Shown here piece after piece: positions 14,801-21,782 of a stretch of 22,641 nt of DNA (positions are counted from its first letter, which is position 1; each line of letters begins with the position of its first letter). The position numbers and the translations under genes are program-made. The notes under the pieces are model-generated. The model was not told the DNA's origin. It was given only the letters and a program-made list of their open reading frames with translations, and made no database searches. Source of the stretch: JAIVJN01 sp036732565 (GTDB lineage: Bacteria; Acidobacteriota; Vicinamibacteria; Vicinamibacterales; UBA2999); the NCBI GenBank assembly GCA_036732565.1, contig DAINCF010000034.1:1-22641 (forward strand). Reading direction: 5' to 3'.

Positions 14801-17800
14801 AGGGAGAGTCGCCGCGGGCACGGCCCGTCGAGCGTCGAGCGTGCGCGTCGTCGGGCCCGGCCGGGCCGCTGCCCCGGGTGTGCTTTCGCTAGCGGCGCCG
14901 GCACAGCACTTTGCGTCATCGGACGCCAACATGATTCTCGACCGGGGTGCAACGCAGCTCGCGTCCACCACGATGGCCGGGACGGTCGGAGCGCTCATCG
15001 AAGCGGATCCTTTGCCGACGACAGTGGCCGGAACCTCCGTGGTCGTACCAGGTACTCGATATCGATTCACCCGCTTCTATCACCCGCACACCTGCCTGTT
15101 GCTCAAGCAGCACTACCGGTACGGTGTCGACGGGTTGCTCAATCCGGATCCCACCTGGGGCACGGAGTCCGCAGCGCTCTATCGGCAGCTGCTGCCTGCG
15201 CAGACGTTCGATTTCGAGGATGTCTACACACCGAACCGTGGATGGGTGGCGGACAATTTCAACTCGGACCAGGTTGGCGAGCAGTTCGACTTCGATCCCT
15301 GGTCGCCGTATGGCAACTACAACCTGGAGCTGTTTTTTCATATCCCGTTGCTGGTCGCCACGCGCCTGATGCAGAACCAGCGGTATGCCGAGGCGCGCCG
15401 GTGGTTTCATTACATCTTCGACCCGACTTCCACGGACGGCGTCGGCACCGAGCGATTCTGGAAGATCAAGCCCTTTTACCAGGAACAACTCGATGGGCCA
15501 CTGGAGTCGTTGCAGGTCCTGTTGACGGAAGGCAGCTCCGCCTACGAGCAGCAGGTTCGAGAGTGGGAGCTCGATCCGTTCAACCCGTACGTCATCGCCA
15601 GGCTGCGCATCTCCGCGTACATGCAGGCGGTCGTGATGCGCTACCTGACCAGTCTGCTCGATGAGGCCGACGGCCTGTTCCGGCGCGATACGCGCGAGGA
15701 CATCAACGAAGCGCGCCAGCTGTACCTGCTGGCGGCGGAGATCCTTGGCGATCGGCCGTCCTTGTTGCCGGCACAAGAGGCTTCACCGTCGACGCCGAAC
15801 CTGCTGCTGAAACGATTCAAGATCGACTGGAACGGCCCGCTCGGACGCGATCCGCTCGACTGGCTGACCTCCCGTCTCCCGGTAGGCCTGCCCGGAACGT
15901 CCTCGACCCGTCCGAGTGCCAGGATGATGTCCGGATCGAACGCCGTCGACGCGTCGGTGGTTTCTCCGGCGCCCGGCTCGTTGATGCCGTCCGCCCCTTC
16001 GGGATTGTTCACGGTGTCCGCGCAGGGGGGCGCGAGCGGCGTCGATACCCTCCTGCTCTTCTGCATCCCTCACAACGAGATGCTCTATGACTTCTGGGAC
16101 AAGGTGGCCGATCGCCTGTTCAAGATTCGCCACAGCATGAACCTCTCCGGTCACGTTCGGCAGCTTGCGCTGTTTGCGCCACCGATCGATCCGGGGCTGC
16201 TGGTTCGCGCGATCGCGGCGGGGCTCAGCATCGAGTCCATCCTCAGCGGCTTGTTCGCACCGCGGTCCTGCTATCGCTTCAGCTTCATGCTGCAGAAAGC
16301 GTTGGAGCTGTGTGGAGAAGCGCGCAGCCTGGGCGCAGCCATGCTCGCCGCTTTGGAGAAGCAGGACGGTGAGCAGATTGCGCTGCTGCGGAGCACCCAT
16401 GAGGTCGGACTTCTGGAGTCGATACGGGCACTGAAGAAAAGGAGTATCGAGGAGGCTGAGGCGTCGCTGGCTGGCCTGGTGAAGAGTCGAGAGTCTGCGG
16501 AGTTTCGAGCGGCGCACTATTCAAGTCTCGAGCGAACCAGCGCTGGAGAGCAGAAGAGCCAGCAAAAGCAGGAGGATAGCCGGCACTGGCAGGCGGCCGC
16601 CGAGGGTGCCGAAGTTCTGGCGTCGGTGTTTCACGTGATTCCGACGGCAACTTCGACTGGCCCTCATTTCGGTGGGCCGCACCTTGGAGCGGGCGCGCAA
16701 GCCATCGCCGGATCGCTGAGAGCGAGATCGGCGTTCCTTGCTTACGCGGCAAACAAGGCCAGCATCGCGGCAGGCTACAGTCGGCGCTTCAAGGATTGGA
16801 AGCTACAGGTCGATCTCGCCAAGAAGGAAGTCGAGCAGCTCGAGCAGCAGATTCTCGCCGCCGAAATCCGCAAGCAGATCGCCGAGTCCGATGCCGCGAA
16901 CCACGAAGCGCAAACCACTCGGGCGCAGGAGGTGGAGGATTTCCTCAAACTCAAGTTCACCAGTCAGCAGCTCTATAGCTGGATGGTCTCGAAGCTGGCA
17001 TCTGTTCACTTCCAGGTCTATCAGATGGCCTATCAGCTTGCGCTTCAGACCCAGGCCGCTTTCCTTCACGAGCTGGGTCCTGACGAGCAGCAGATGTCGT
17101 TCATCGAACCGGACAACTGGGACAGCCTGAAGAAGGGTCTCCTGGCCGGCGAGCTGCTGTACCTGCAGTTGCGGCAAATGGAAGCGGCGCACATCGCCGC
17201 CAACAAGCGCGAGTTGGAGATCACGAAGCCGGTATCACTCTTCCAGCTCGATCCCGCCCAGCTGCTGAAACTGCGCCGGACGGGCGCGTGCGATATCCAC
17301 ATTCCGGAGGGACTTTACGCGCTCGATTTCCCGAGTCACTATTTCAGGCGGATCAAGGCCATTCGCATCACCATTCCCGGCGTGGCGGGTCCGTACACCA
17401 ACGTCAGCGCCACGCTCCGCCTGATGCAGAGCTGGACGCGCCGGCAGATTCCCACGGACATGACGGTTGCTCCGGACGTGGACGTCACGATCCTGCCGCA
17501 AACCGCGATCGCAACCTGCACCGGTAGCGGCGACAGCGGCACGTTCGAGCTGAGTTTCAACGACCTGCGCTACCTGCCGTTCGAAGGCGCGGGCGCCATC
17601 AGCACGTGGCATCTGGAGTTGCCGTCGACGTTGCGGCCGTTCGACTACCGCACGATCGCCGACGTCGTCATGCACGTGAGTTACACAGCCAGGGATGGGG
17701 AAGACGTGCTGAAGGAAATGGTGAACGCCGGTCTGCCAGCCGCACTCAACGACTGGCAGCCGCTGATCTCGAGCGATGTCACGCAGTCGCGCCTGTTCAG

Positions 17801-18176
17801 CCTGCGCCACGACTTCCCTGACGAGTGGCACGCTCTGACTCATCCAACGGAAGGACAAGTCCAGAGCGTCACCCTGAAACTGGGCAAGCAGCACTTCCCG
17901 AGATACCTGGATTTCCTGTGGAGCAGCAACGGCAATGGGCCTGTTGCGCGGTCCATTTCTCTCAGCTTCAGCGGCGGTGCTGCCGACGTGATCCTGGCGC
18001 CGAACGGATTGCTGCCGGCAGAAACTGACACGCCGGCGCTCGCCGTATCCGGGCTCTCCGATATTTCCAATGACGCGGAAGCCAACGTGGTGATCTCAGT
18101 CAGCGGCGTTCTGGACGCCGCCAGCTGGCGCGACCTGTATCTGCTTCTTCGCTACGAGGTCGTCGTGAACCCTTGA
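8886..18176 (+). CDS. Tc toxin TcA-type injector subunit with N-terminal peptidoglycan-binding domain
   Basis: The protein has 3096 aa; AGGAAC lies just upstream of the ATG. Residues 8-70 form a PG_binding_1-like domain (ADVRQLQTDLRTLG, DGFFGQTTRRAVIEFQ). Residues 74-106 are a proline-rich linker with PEPVPVPVPIPEPP. Residues 110-210 look like a transthyretin/carboxypeptidase-regulatory beta domain (GEVVRPDGTPLVAYPVRAYD). The VRP1-like TcA hallmark is near 646-680 (ELFGSPDACVCSPCESTLSP, AAYLVDSLAYL). The neuraminidase-like region contains VWEAARKVFLWPENWLEPEW near 1552. Conserved GNYNLELFFHIPLL is near 2143. The C-terminal part holds channel helices (YRFSFMLQKALELCGEARSL near 2463; coiled coil 2639-2690) and the TcB-binding domain (FPSHYFRRIKAIRITIPG, LFSLRHDFPDEWHAL) up to 3096. 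TcA pentamers bind cells, dock the BC cocoon and form the translocation channel. The protein is longer than TcdA1 (about 2516 aa), largely because of the N-terminal extension and internal inserts. Confidence 0.93.
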   Translation: MDLEGRDLKLRMQGADVRQLQTDLRTLGATISDRDGFFGQTTRRAVIEFQRVHGLSETGVVDIPFRGQINAALPTAPTHPTTPGELPPGAPEPVPVPVPIPEPPGDGKQFVVEGEVVRPDGTPLVAYPVRAYDRALCTWRELVDTRVNQVRTDQAGRYVIAYDRSQLEAWGKTRADLKVEVRDAETAQTVLAESPLILRALPHETVNLSVGQQRYRGPDEYSRVRRALAPLLDSHGNDLSCLEVADVLILAREAHLASSTVAFYVKAQRWAAEFGAPPALFYALMRRGEPTRIDALLARPLARLWAQLEEAKSRNLVNLPLDETTRTQLAQLQQTYLARPENPYAHLMGTTTLNGEQSVAFTRRLTAGGQSGDAFWQALESEDGFSAETVADLQSAFELQSFTGENTTLTVRLRGDLAVRAPREVAAFSVEHWRDTVLKSAAVDIPEEVLPGGTAGERREAYARLLYRAAEQAYPTPALAAQLARDPLPGQDTLPRFFSANPDFEFRDQRVLTFLRERPQALRGLPETARDDVLRLEQLFHLVALDQDKLATIEPMWRAGLRSAPQVAYLGRSNLMRRVGPVLDARTANRIYRKAVHVTSLALSVYLRFHPGLNRLSLAALQLPQPPSAVPASQALAVAAITMPEWEELFGSPDACVCSPCESTLSPAAYLVDSLAYLEKAVDANGNNALDELLARRPDLGSLLLTCENTETPLPHIDLVVEILEAIVASADGKTLSGAAIGETTWDSELLGAQPQYLKPAAYDVVRASSYPFDRLPFDLWAEEGRRYLKQMGVARHELMKTMPAKPGAGALQIATEALGMSSVERDLIRQSTTRPEEMASRWGIDLANGTLGAQLGFVEALLEQAHIDHDTLLRLLNTRYINPGRLISVSFAGTPCAVDGAVLVGEGGVALVEEPFRMLLDRLHRFLRVKRRLDCSEYDLDGVLHALGVADFDATGFFSKLADVQTLRQTLGLSLPELGALWADLDTYAFDDEQPSRYDAIYLNEALFPDTHTGAGPDLRNAVFALRADRADLAITTSVDTSLSPWLAESDGAVPPICTLQPDYAVYIQSATQLTADDLLLLVQELLPRDSASGHVVLNLANASLVYRVASLARALKVSVRDVLRLVAITGVAPLRTSSEAASPIDTLRFHERFAEIEAGTRSVEQLAYLLLDEPAAVAALAPATADVDAWLESISPSFTGILAIDDARITPELTASLIQSLGSVLAVDPAAFEALLFTQRVALGKELLAHVLVAANIGASGPPIPRREFDIVFRQLHKFGLAWNGLALDLSFLPFVLDQGPGLGWTDIAKLPTAPQTSARFEPWRRLVAAANLQASTFSLEDSLFELLENAAAATAAQASEPTSFVLGDFLAQLSGSTGWPLADVTYLTGANGFNLSLPAAMRDETALIGLERVFALIRATGVAAEQAHAWTIAELTFAETQSIKQTLSLAYEPDQWLEILGAIQDELRTLKRDALLGHALTTLGMEDSDAFYRHYLIDPDESPIDRTSRIVLAHSAVQLFAQRILLNLEPFTFERLDAEAWQWRKRYRVWEAARKVFLWPENWLEPEWRDDKSVFFQELEDGLLQDEVTHARAEELYLQYLHKVDEVSQLEIMGTYCEEETEEQPAKLHVFGRTRDVPHRYFYRRCEDGARWTPWEPVELDINADHLIPVVANGRLFLFWPEFTKADNPNSTTVTTTQVISDPERAGEINREIAAHRRRIDDIDDLLEGGVGDSSEVDGPGNIKNDDATVLMQERLDHELAIELLEAELADLLVEQERLVYGDRYLMEIGMKWSDYRAGRWRGAIASKDKLSYSTSDGESRHYFTGWVDVDNVLRISARINKYWAEGVGSAHAPEGYLGYFYFDECGGNLVASSVDVTDPIGEVTVPVPMQSHHSVGWYLDSLELQVGDAAAKRLLLSTMRGTLHYAHQYGQYGAVDSPFFLADGVRTYFVRPEEYLSMAGSTWSSTATGRVAAGTARRASSVRVVGPGRAAAPGVLSLAAPAQHFASSDANMILDRGATQLASTTMAGTVGALIEADPLPTTVAGTSVVVPGTRYRFTRFYHPHTCLLLKQHYRYGVDGLLNPDPTWGTESAALYRQLLPAQTFDFEDVYTPNRGWVADNFNSDQVGEQFDFDPWSPYGNYNLELFFHIPLLVATRLMQNQRYAEARRWFHYIFDPTSTDGVGTERFWKIKPFYQEQLDGPLESLQVLLTEGSSAYEQQVREWELDPFNPYVIARLRISAYMQAVVMRYLTSLLDEADGLFRRDTREDINEARQLYLLAAEILGDRPSLLPAQEASPSTPNLLLKRFKIDWNGPLGRDPLDWLTSRLPVGLPGTSSTRPSARMMSGSNAVDASVVSPAPGSLMPSAPSGLFTVSAQGGASGVDTLLLFCIPHNEMLYDFWDKVADRLFKIRHSMNLSGHVRQLALFAPPIDPGLLVRAIAAGLSIESILSGLFAPRSCYRFSFMLQKALELCGEARSLGAAMLAALEKQDGEQIALLRSTHEVGLLESIRALKKRSIEEAEASLAGLVKSRESAEFRAAHYSSLERTSAGEQKSQQKQEDSRHWQAAAEGAEVLASVFHVIPTATSTGPHFGGPHLGAGAQAIAGSLRARSAFLAYAANKASIAAGYSRRFKDWKLQVDLAKKEVEQLEQQILAAEIRKQIAESDAANHEAQTTRAQEVEDFLKLKFTSQQLYSWMVSKLASVHFQVYQMAYQLALQTQAAFLHELGPDEQQMSFIEPDNWDSLKKGLLAGELLYLQLRQMEAAHIAANKRELEITKPVSLFQLDPAQLLKLRRTGACDIHIPEGLYALDFPSHYFRRIKAIRITIPGVAGPYTNVSATLRLMQSWTRRQIPTDMTVAPDVDVTILPQTAIATCTGSGDSGTFELSFNDLRYLPFEGAGAISTWHLELPSTLRPFDYRTIADVVMHVSYTARDGEDVLKEMVNAGLPAALNDWQPLISSDVTQSRLFSLRHDFPDEWHALTHPTEGQVQSVTLKLGKQHFPRYLDFLWSSNGNGPVARSISLSFSGGAADVILAPNGLLPAETDTPALAVSGLSDISNDAEANVVISVSGVLDAASWRDLYLLLRYEVVVNP

Positions 18177-18189
18177 AATACAGAATCGC

Positions 18190-20958
18190 TCAGCGCGCCG
18201 ACTCCGCGAGCAGCCGTTCGAGCGACCGGACGACTTCGCGGTCGGCCAGGCCCCAGGCACGATAGATCGGCAAGCACCGGTCGAGCGTGGCTCTTCCCTC
18301 GGGGATCGCGCCCTGAAGCACCTGCGCGCGGCCGACCTCGCATTCCGCATCGGCGTAACCGGGGTGGTCGCGGCCCCACCGTTCGAACCACGCGAGCGCC
18401 GCCCGCGCTGGAGGCTCTGCCTGGCCGGGTCGTCCCACTTCGGCCAGGATCCGCGCGAGCAGCACGCGTGAAAACGCCAAGGCGTAGCCGTCGTTCGGAT
18501 TCTTCATCTGCTCGAGCGCAGACACGGCGCGGGTGATGGCCTCGACGGCCTCTGCACGCCGGGCCAGACGAAACAGCATCCACGCGCGCTGCGCCCTCAT
18601 ACCTTCGGTGCCGGCATCTTCGGAACGGATCGTGTGCGTGCCGATCGCGATGGCCCGATCCATCCAGGGCAATGCCTCGTCATAGCGGTCCTGGAGGGCC
18701 AGGATGCGCCCGATGTTGCGCGCGATGTTCCGCACACGCCAGTGATTCTCGCCGAGGAGCGCCAGGTGTTGCTCGAACGCCTCTCGAAACGCGCGTTCCG
18801 CGTCGGCATGCCGGCCGAGCGAAGTCAGCGTCACGGCGAGGTTGTTGGTTAGATTCGCCACGGTGAGCGTGCCGGGGCCGAGCACCTGCTGGCCGATGGC
18901 AATGGCTTCTCGCTGCAGGGTCTCTGCCTCTGCAGGCGCCTTCAGCATGCCGAGCAGTGCCGCGTAGTCGTTCATCAGGCTGATGGCTCTGGGATGATGC
19001 CGCTCGCTCGGATCACGAAAGATCGCCAGCGCCTGCCGATACAGCTCTCGCGATCGATCTAGTTCGCCGCGCTGCTTGTGGTGTTCGGCCAGTGCTCCAA
19101 GATTCATGGCGAGCTCCGGATCGTTCCCCGCCAGCACCCGCCGCCGGATCTCGAGCGCCTGTGTGAGCAACGTTTCGGCCGCCTTGACGTCCGTCCTCGC
19201 TGCGAGAGGCGCAAGGGCGAACAGGGCCCGCGCAGTCTTCTCGTGCTCGTCGCCATACACCCGACGATGGCGGACGAGCGACTCCTCAAGAAGGCTGCCG
19301 GCCCGCGATCCGTCTGCCGCGGCGTACACAGCCTTCCCCAGCGCATGCAGCGACTCGAGCGCGTCGGGGTGATCGGGTCCGACCAGGCGGCGCTGCTCCG
19401 CCAGCGCTTCCTCGAGCGTCTCGCGCGCGGGCGTGTATTCGCCCCGCTCTTGGTGAATGAGGCCGAATACCTGTTTCAGCTTCGCCCGCACGAGGGGCGC
19501 AGCGCTCAACTGGGAGAGGGCCCGACCTTCGGCGCCGGCGAGAAACTCGCGAATCGACATCCGGTCACCATCCGGGCGGACCGCCGGATTGGTAGTCTCG
19601 AACAAGTCGACGAGCACTCTGACAACCTGTTCCGCCTTGTCGCGCTCGAGCCGCGCGACGCGACCCTGCTCGGCGAGCGCTCGTGCCTGCAACCCCGCCA
19701 CGATGCCGAAGGCGATGATGCAGGAAACGAGCACGGCGGCCGCAGTGACCGCAAGGCGGTTTCGCCCCACGAACTTACGCGCGCGGTAGCGCATCGTGTC
19801 GGGTTGCGCGAGCACTGCGTGTCCACCGAGGAACCGTTCGATCTCCTCACCCAACTGACCTGCCGACTCGTAGCGGCGCTCCGGTTCCTCGCGCAACGCC
19901 TTCAGGACGATGCGATCGAGGTCGCCGCGAATCCGTCGAACGAGGTTACGCGCGTCGGCGAGGTGCGCCGTCGCCCCGGTATCGCGCGGATCCTGCGACT
20001 CGCCGCTCGTCTTCCCGGCTGAAGCGAATCGTCGCACCGCCTCGCTTGGCGCCGTGACGGGCGATGACGTCGCTTCGTGCGCGTGCGAGAGCTCCCGTGG
20101 TCGGAGGCCCGTCAGCAGCTCGTACAGCACAACGCCAAGAGCATAGACATCGGTCGCGGTCGTGATGGGACCGCCATGCCGCTGCTCCGGAGCGCCGTAC
20201 TCCGGCGTGATGAGGCGCATCTCGGCGCGCGTGGCGAGCGATCCGAGGTCCCAGGCGTCCGGATCGAGCAGCTTCGCGATGCCGAAATCGAGCAGTTTCA
20301 CATTGCCGGATCGCGACACGAAGATATTCGACGGCTTCAGGTCGCGATGAACGACGAGGGCGCGATGCGCGTGCTGCACCGCATCACACACCACGCGAAA
20401 CAGTCGCAGTCGCGCCCCGAGCGGGAGGCGTTGGGTGGCGCACCATTCGTTGATCGGAACCCCCTCGACGAGCTCCATCACCAGATACGGCGTCCGGTCG
20501 GGCGCGAAGCCGCCGTCGAGCAGGGCCGCGATGTTGGGATGAGTCAGCCTGGCGAGCACCTGCCGTTCGGTACGAAAGCGCTCGATCGCGTAGGTGTCGC
20601 GCGGGCCCGAGGCGAGAATCTTGACGGCGACGTCCTGACGGTACTGGCCGTCGGCGCGCTCGGCGCGATAGACCGTCCCCATGCCACCACGTCCGAGGAC
20701 GCTCACGAGGCGCCACGGCCCCAGAGAGCTGCCGATCAAAGGATCGGTGTCAGGACCGTCGGACGCGCGATCGACGATGAATCGCTCCATCGCAAGAGCG
20801 CGGTCGGGGCTGGCGGCCGCCAGCATCGCTTCGACCTCGTCACGCAGCGAGACATCGACGCCACACACCTCGGCGAGGAACCGGCGGCGCGCCTCGACGG
20901 GCTGGGCGTGCGCGAGCTCGAAGAGGTCTTCGATCCGCTGCCAGTGCATGCGGTCCAT
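18190..20958 (-). CDS. Membrane Ser/Thr protein kinase with C-terminal TPR domain
   Basis: The protein has 922 aa and its start is supported by GGAGG seven bases before the ATG. A short helical N-terminus (WQRIEDLFELAHAQP) precedes a complete Hanks-type kinase: glycine loop GRGGMGTVY, VAVK with K113, HRDLKPSN with D206, DFG at 224-226, and APE (in YGAPEQ). The activation segment contains a threonine-rich run after DFG. A single hydrophobic helix lies at 402-423 (LAVTAAAVLVSCIIAFGIVAGL), so the kinase is cytoplasmic and the TPR part is predicted to be outside. The rest holds several kinesin-light-chain-like TPRs of about 42 residues (for example RSRELYRQALAIFR and ETLEEALAEQRRLVGPDHPD). It lies 32 bp downstream of an ECF sigma factor gene, a common pairing in Acidobacteriota in which the kinase is proposed to control the sigma factor. 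Its stop is 13 bp from the stop of the TcA gene. Confidence 0.93.
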   Translation of the reverse strand: MDRMHWQRIEDLFELAHAQPVEARRRFLAEVCGVDVSLRDEVEAMLAAASPDRALAMERFIVDRASDGPDTDPLIGSSLGPWRLVSVLGRGGMGTVYRAERADGQYRQDVAVKILASGPRDTYAIERFRTERQVLARLTHPNIAALLDGGFAPDRTPYLVMELVEGVPINEWCATQRLPLGARLRLFRVVCDAVQHAHRALVVHRDLKPSNIFVSRSGNVKLLDFGIAKLLDPDAWDLGSLATRAEMRLITPEYGAPEQRHGGPITTATDVYALGVVLYELLTGLRPRELSHAHEATSSPVTAPSEAVRRFASAGKTSGESQDPRDTGATAHLADARNLVRRIRGDLDRIVLKALREEPERRYESAGQLGEEIERFLGGHAVLAQPDTMRYRARKFVGRNRLAVTAAAVLVSCIIAFGIVAGLQARALAEQGRVARLERDKAEQVVRVLVDLFETTNPAVRPDGDRMSIREFLAGAEGRALSQLSAAPLVRAKLKQVFGLIHQERGEYTPARETLEEALAEQRRLVGPDHPDALESLHALGKAVYAAADGSRAGSLLEESLVRHRRVYGDEHEKTARALFALAPLAARTDVKAAETLLTQALEIRRRVLAGNDPELAMNLGALAEHHKQRGELDRSRELYRQALAIFRDPSERHHPRAISLMNDYAALLGMLKAPAEAETLQREAIAIGQQVLGPGTLTVANLTNNLAVTLTSLGRHADAERAFREAFEQHLALLGENHWRVRNIARNIGRILALQDRYDEALPWMDRAIAIGTHTIRSEDAGTEGMRAQRAWMLFRLARRAEAVEAITRAVSALEQMKNPNDGYALAFSRVLLARILAEVGRPGQAEPPARAALAWFERWGRDHPGYADAECEVGRAQVLQGAIPEGRATLDRCLPIYRAWGLADREVVRSLERLLAESAR

Positions 20959-20990
20959 GTCGCTTCCTCCAGTGATCGCGTCAAGTCGCT

Positions 20991-21602
20991 CTACGGCCGG
21001 ACACTCCTGCCAGGACGTGACTCGCTGACCGCCACGTCACGGCCAATCTCCTTCCGAAGCCACGCGCGGGCCGTCGTCCACGTCCGCTGCACAGATTTGA
21101 CGGAGATGCCCAGCGCATCCGCCGTCTCGTCGAGCGTGAGCCCCGCGAAGATCCGGCACTCCACGACGCGGTTGGCGCGTTCGTCCACCTGCGCGAGGCG
21201 CTCGAGAGCGATATCGATCGCGAGCACTTCTTCGACCTCGGCGTCACTCAGGAGCGGCACGTCATCTCCCGGTTCGAGCGTGACGGGGCGCTCGTCACCC
21301 CCCCGCTTCAGGCGCGAGCGTGCTCTGGCGTGATCCACCAGAATGCGGCGCATCGTCTGAGCCGCAATGGCAAGGAAGCCGTCGCGGTCCGTGGCGGCGA
21401 GCTGACGCTGTTGCAGGAGACGGAGGTAGACCTCGTGGACGAGGGCAGTGGCCGAAAGCGTGTGGCCGGGCGACTCGCGCCGAAGCTGTCGTCGGGCCAC
21501 CTGACGCAGCTCATCGTAGACGAGCGGCACCAGTCGTTCCAACGCGTGGTTATCGCCTGCGCGCCAGCGCGCAAGCCACTGTGTCACCTGGCCACCGGCC
21601 AT
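20991..21602 (-). CDS. ECF-type RNA polymerase sigma factor (Sig-70_X6 / TIGR02999-like)
   Basis: The protein has 203 aa beginning MAGGQVTQWLARWRAGD. Region 2 shows ALERLVPLVYDELRQVARRQ, GHTLSATALVHEVYLRLLQQ and the AAQTMRRILVDHARAR signature typical of this sigma group. Region 4 shows AGLTLDETADALGISVKSVQ followed by WTTARAWLRKEI, the helix-turn-helix that reads the -35 element. The frame is open ten codons further upstream, but the ATG at 21602 has GGAG at a good distance and matches the usual family start. The kinase gene follows 32 bp downstream, so the two are probably co-transcribed. No anti-sigma factor gene is seen, in keeping with kinase-linked ECF groups. Confidence 0.92.
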   Translation of the reverse strand: MAGGQVTQWLARWRAGDNHALERLVPLVYDELRQVARRQLRRESPGHTLSATALVHEVYLRLLQQRQLAATDRDGFLAIAAQTMRRILVDHARARSRLKRGGDERPVTLEPGDDVPLLSDAEVEEVLAIDIALERLAQVDERANRVVECRIFAGLTLDETADALGISVKSVQRTWTTARAWLRKEIGRDVAVSESRPGRSVRP

Positions 21603-21782
21603 GATTCTCCAGTCGCCGGGAGGGGCTGCCAATCATAGCGCCACTCAGGGCCTTCCTGCGCACATGTCCTCTTTTGTGTCTCGCCGGCGCGATCTCAGTG
21701 GGTGCACAAACAGTCCGCAGCTGCCGCCGGTCGCTCGGGGTCCGCGTGCCAGAACTGGGCGAGCGGATGGAGGGCGCGCATC
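21603..21782. other. Divergent intergenic region between sigma factor and aminotransferase genes
   Basis: This 180-bp region should hold promoters for both directions. I could not pick out convincing -35/-10 boxes by eye. One frame contains a signal-peptide-like run (LLCLAGAISVGAQT, about 21671-21712) that has no ATG in front and is out of frame with the gene downstream. Confidence 0.4.
21769..21774 (+). promoter_or_regulatory. Ribosome binding site supporting a GTG start
   Basis: GGAGGG lies 8 nt before the GTG at 21783. The reading frame has no ATG between its upstream stop at 21636 and the conserved family motifs, so this Shine-Dalgarno decides the start. Confidence 0.55.

Noticed and set aside
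18177..18189. Intrinsic terminator between the TcA and kinase genes
   Set aside because: The 13-bp gap has neither an inverted repeat nor a T-run.
19078..21333. + strand open frames at 19078-20022 and 20077-21333
   Set aside because: They are antisense to the kinase and sigma factor genes, whose motifs are unambiguous.
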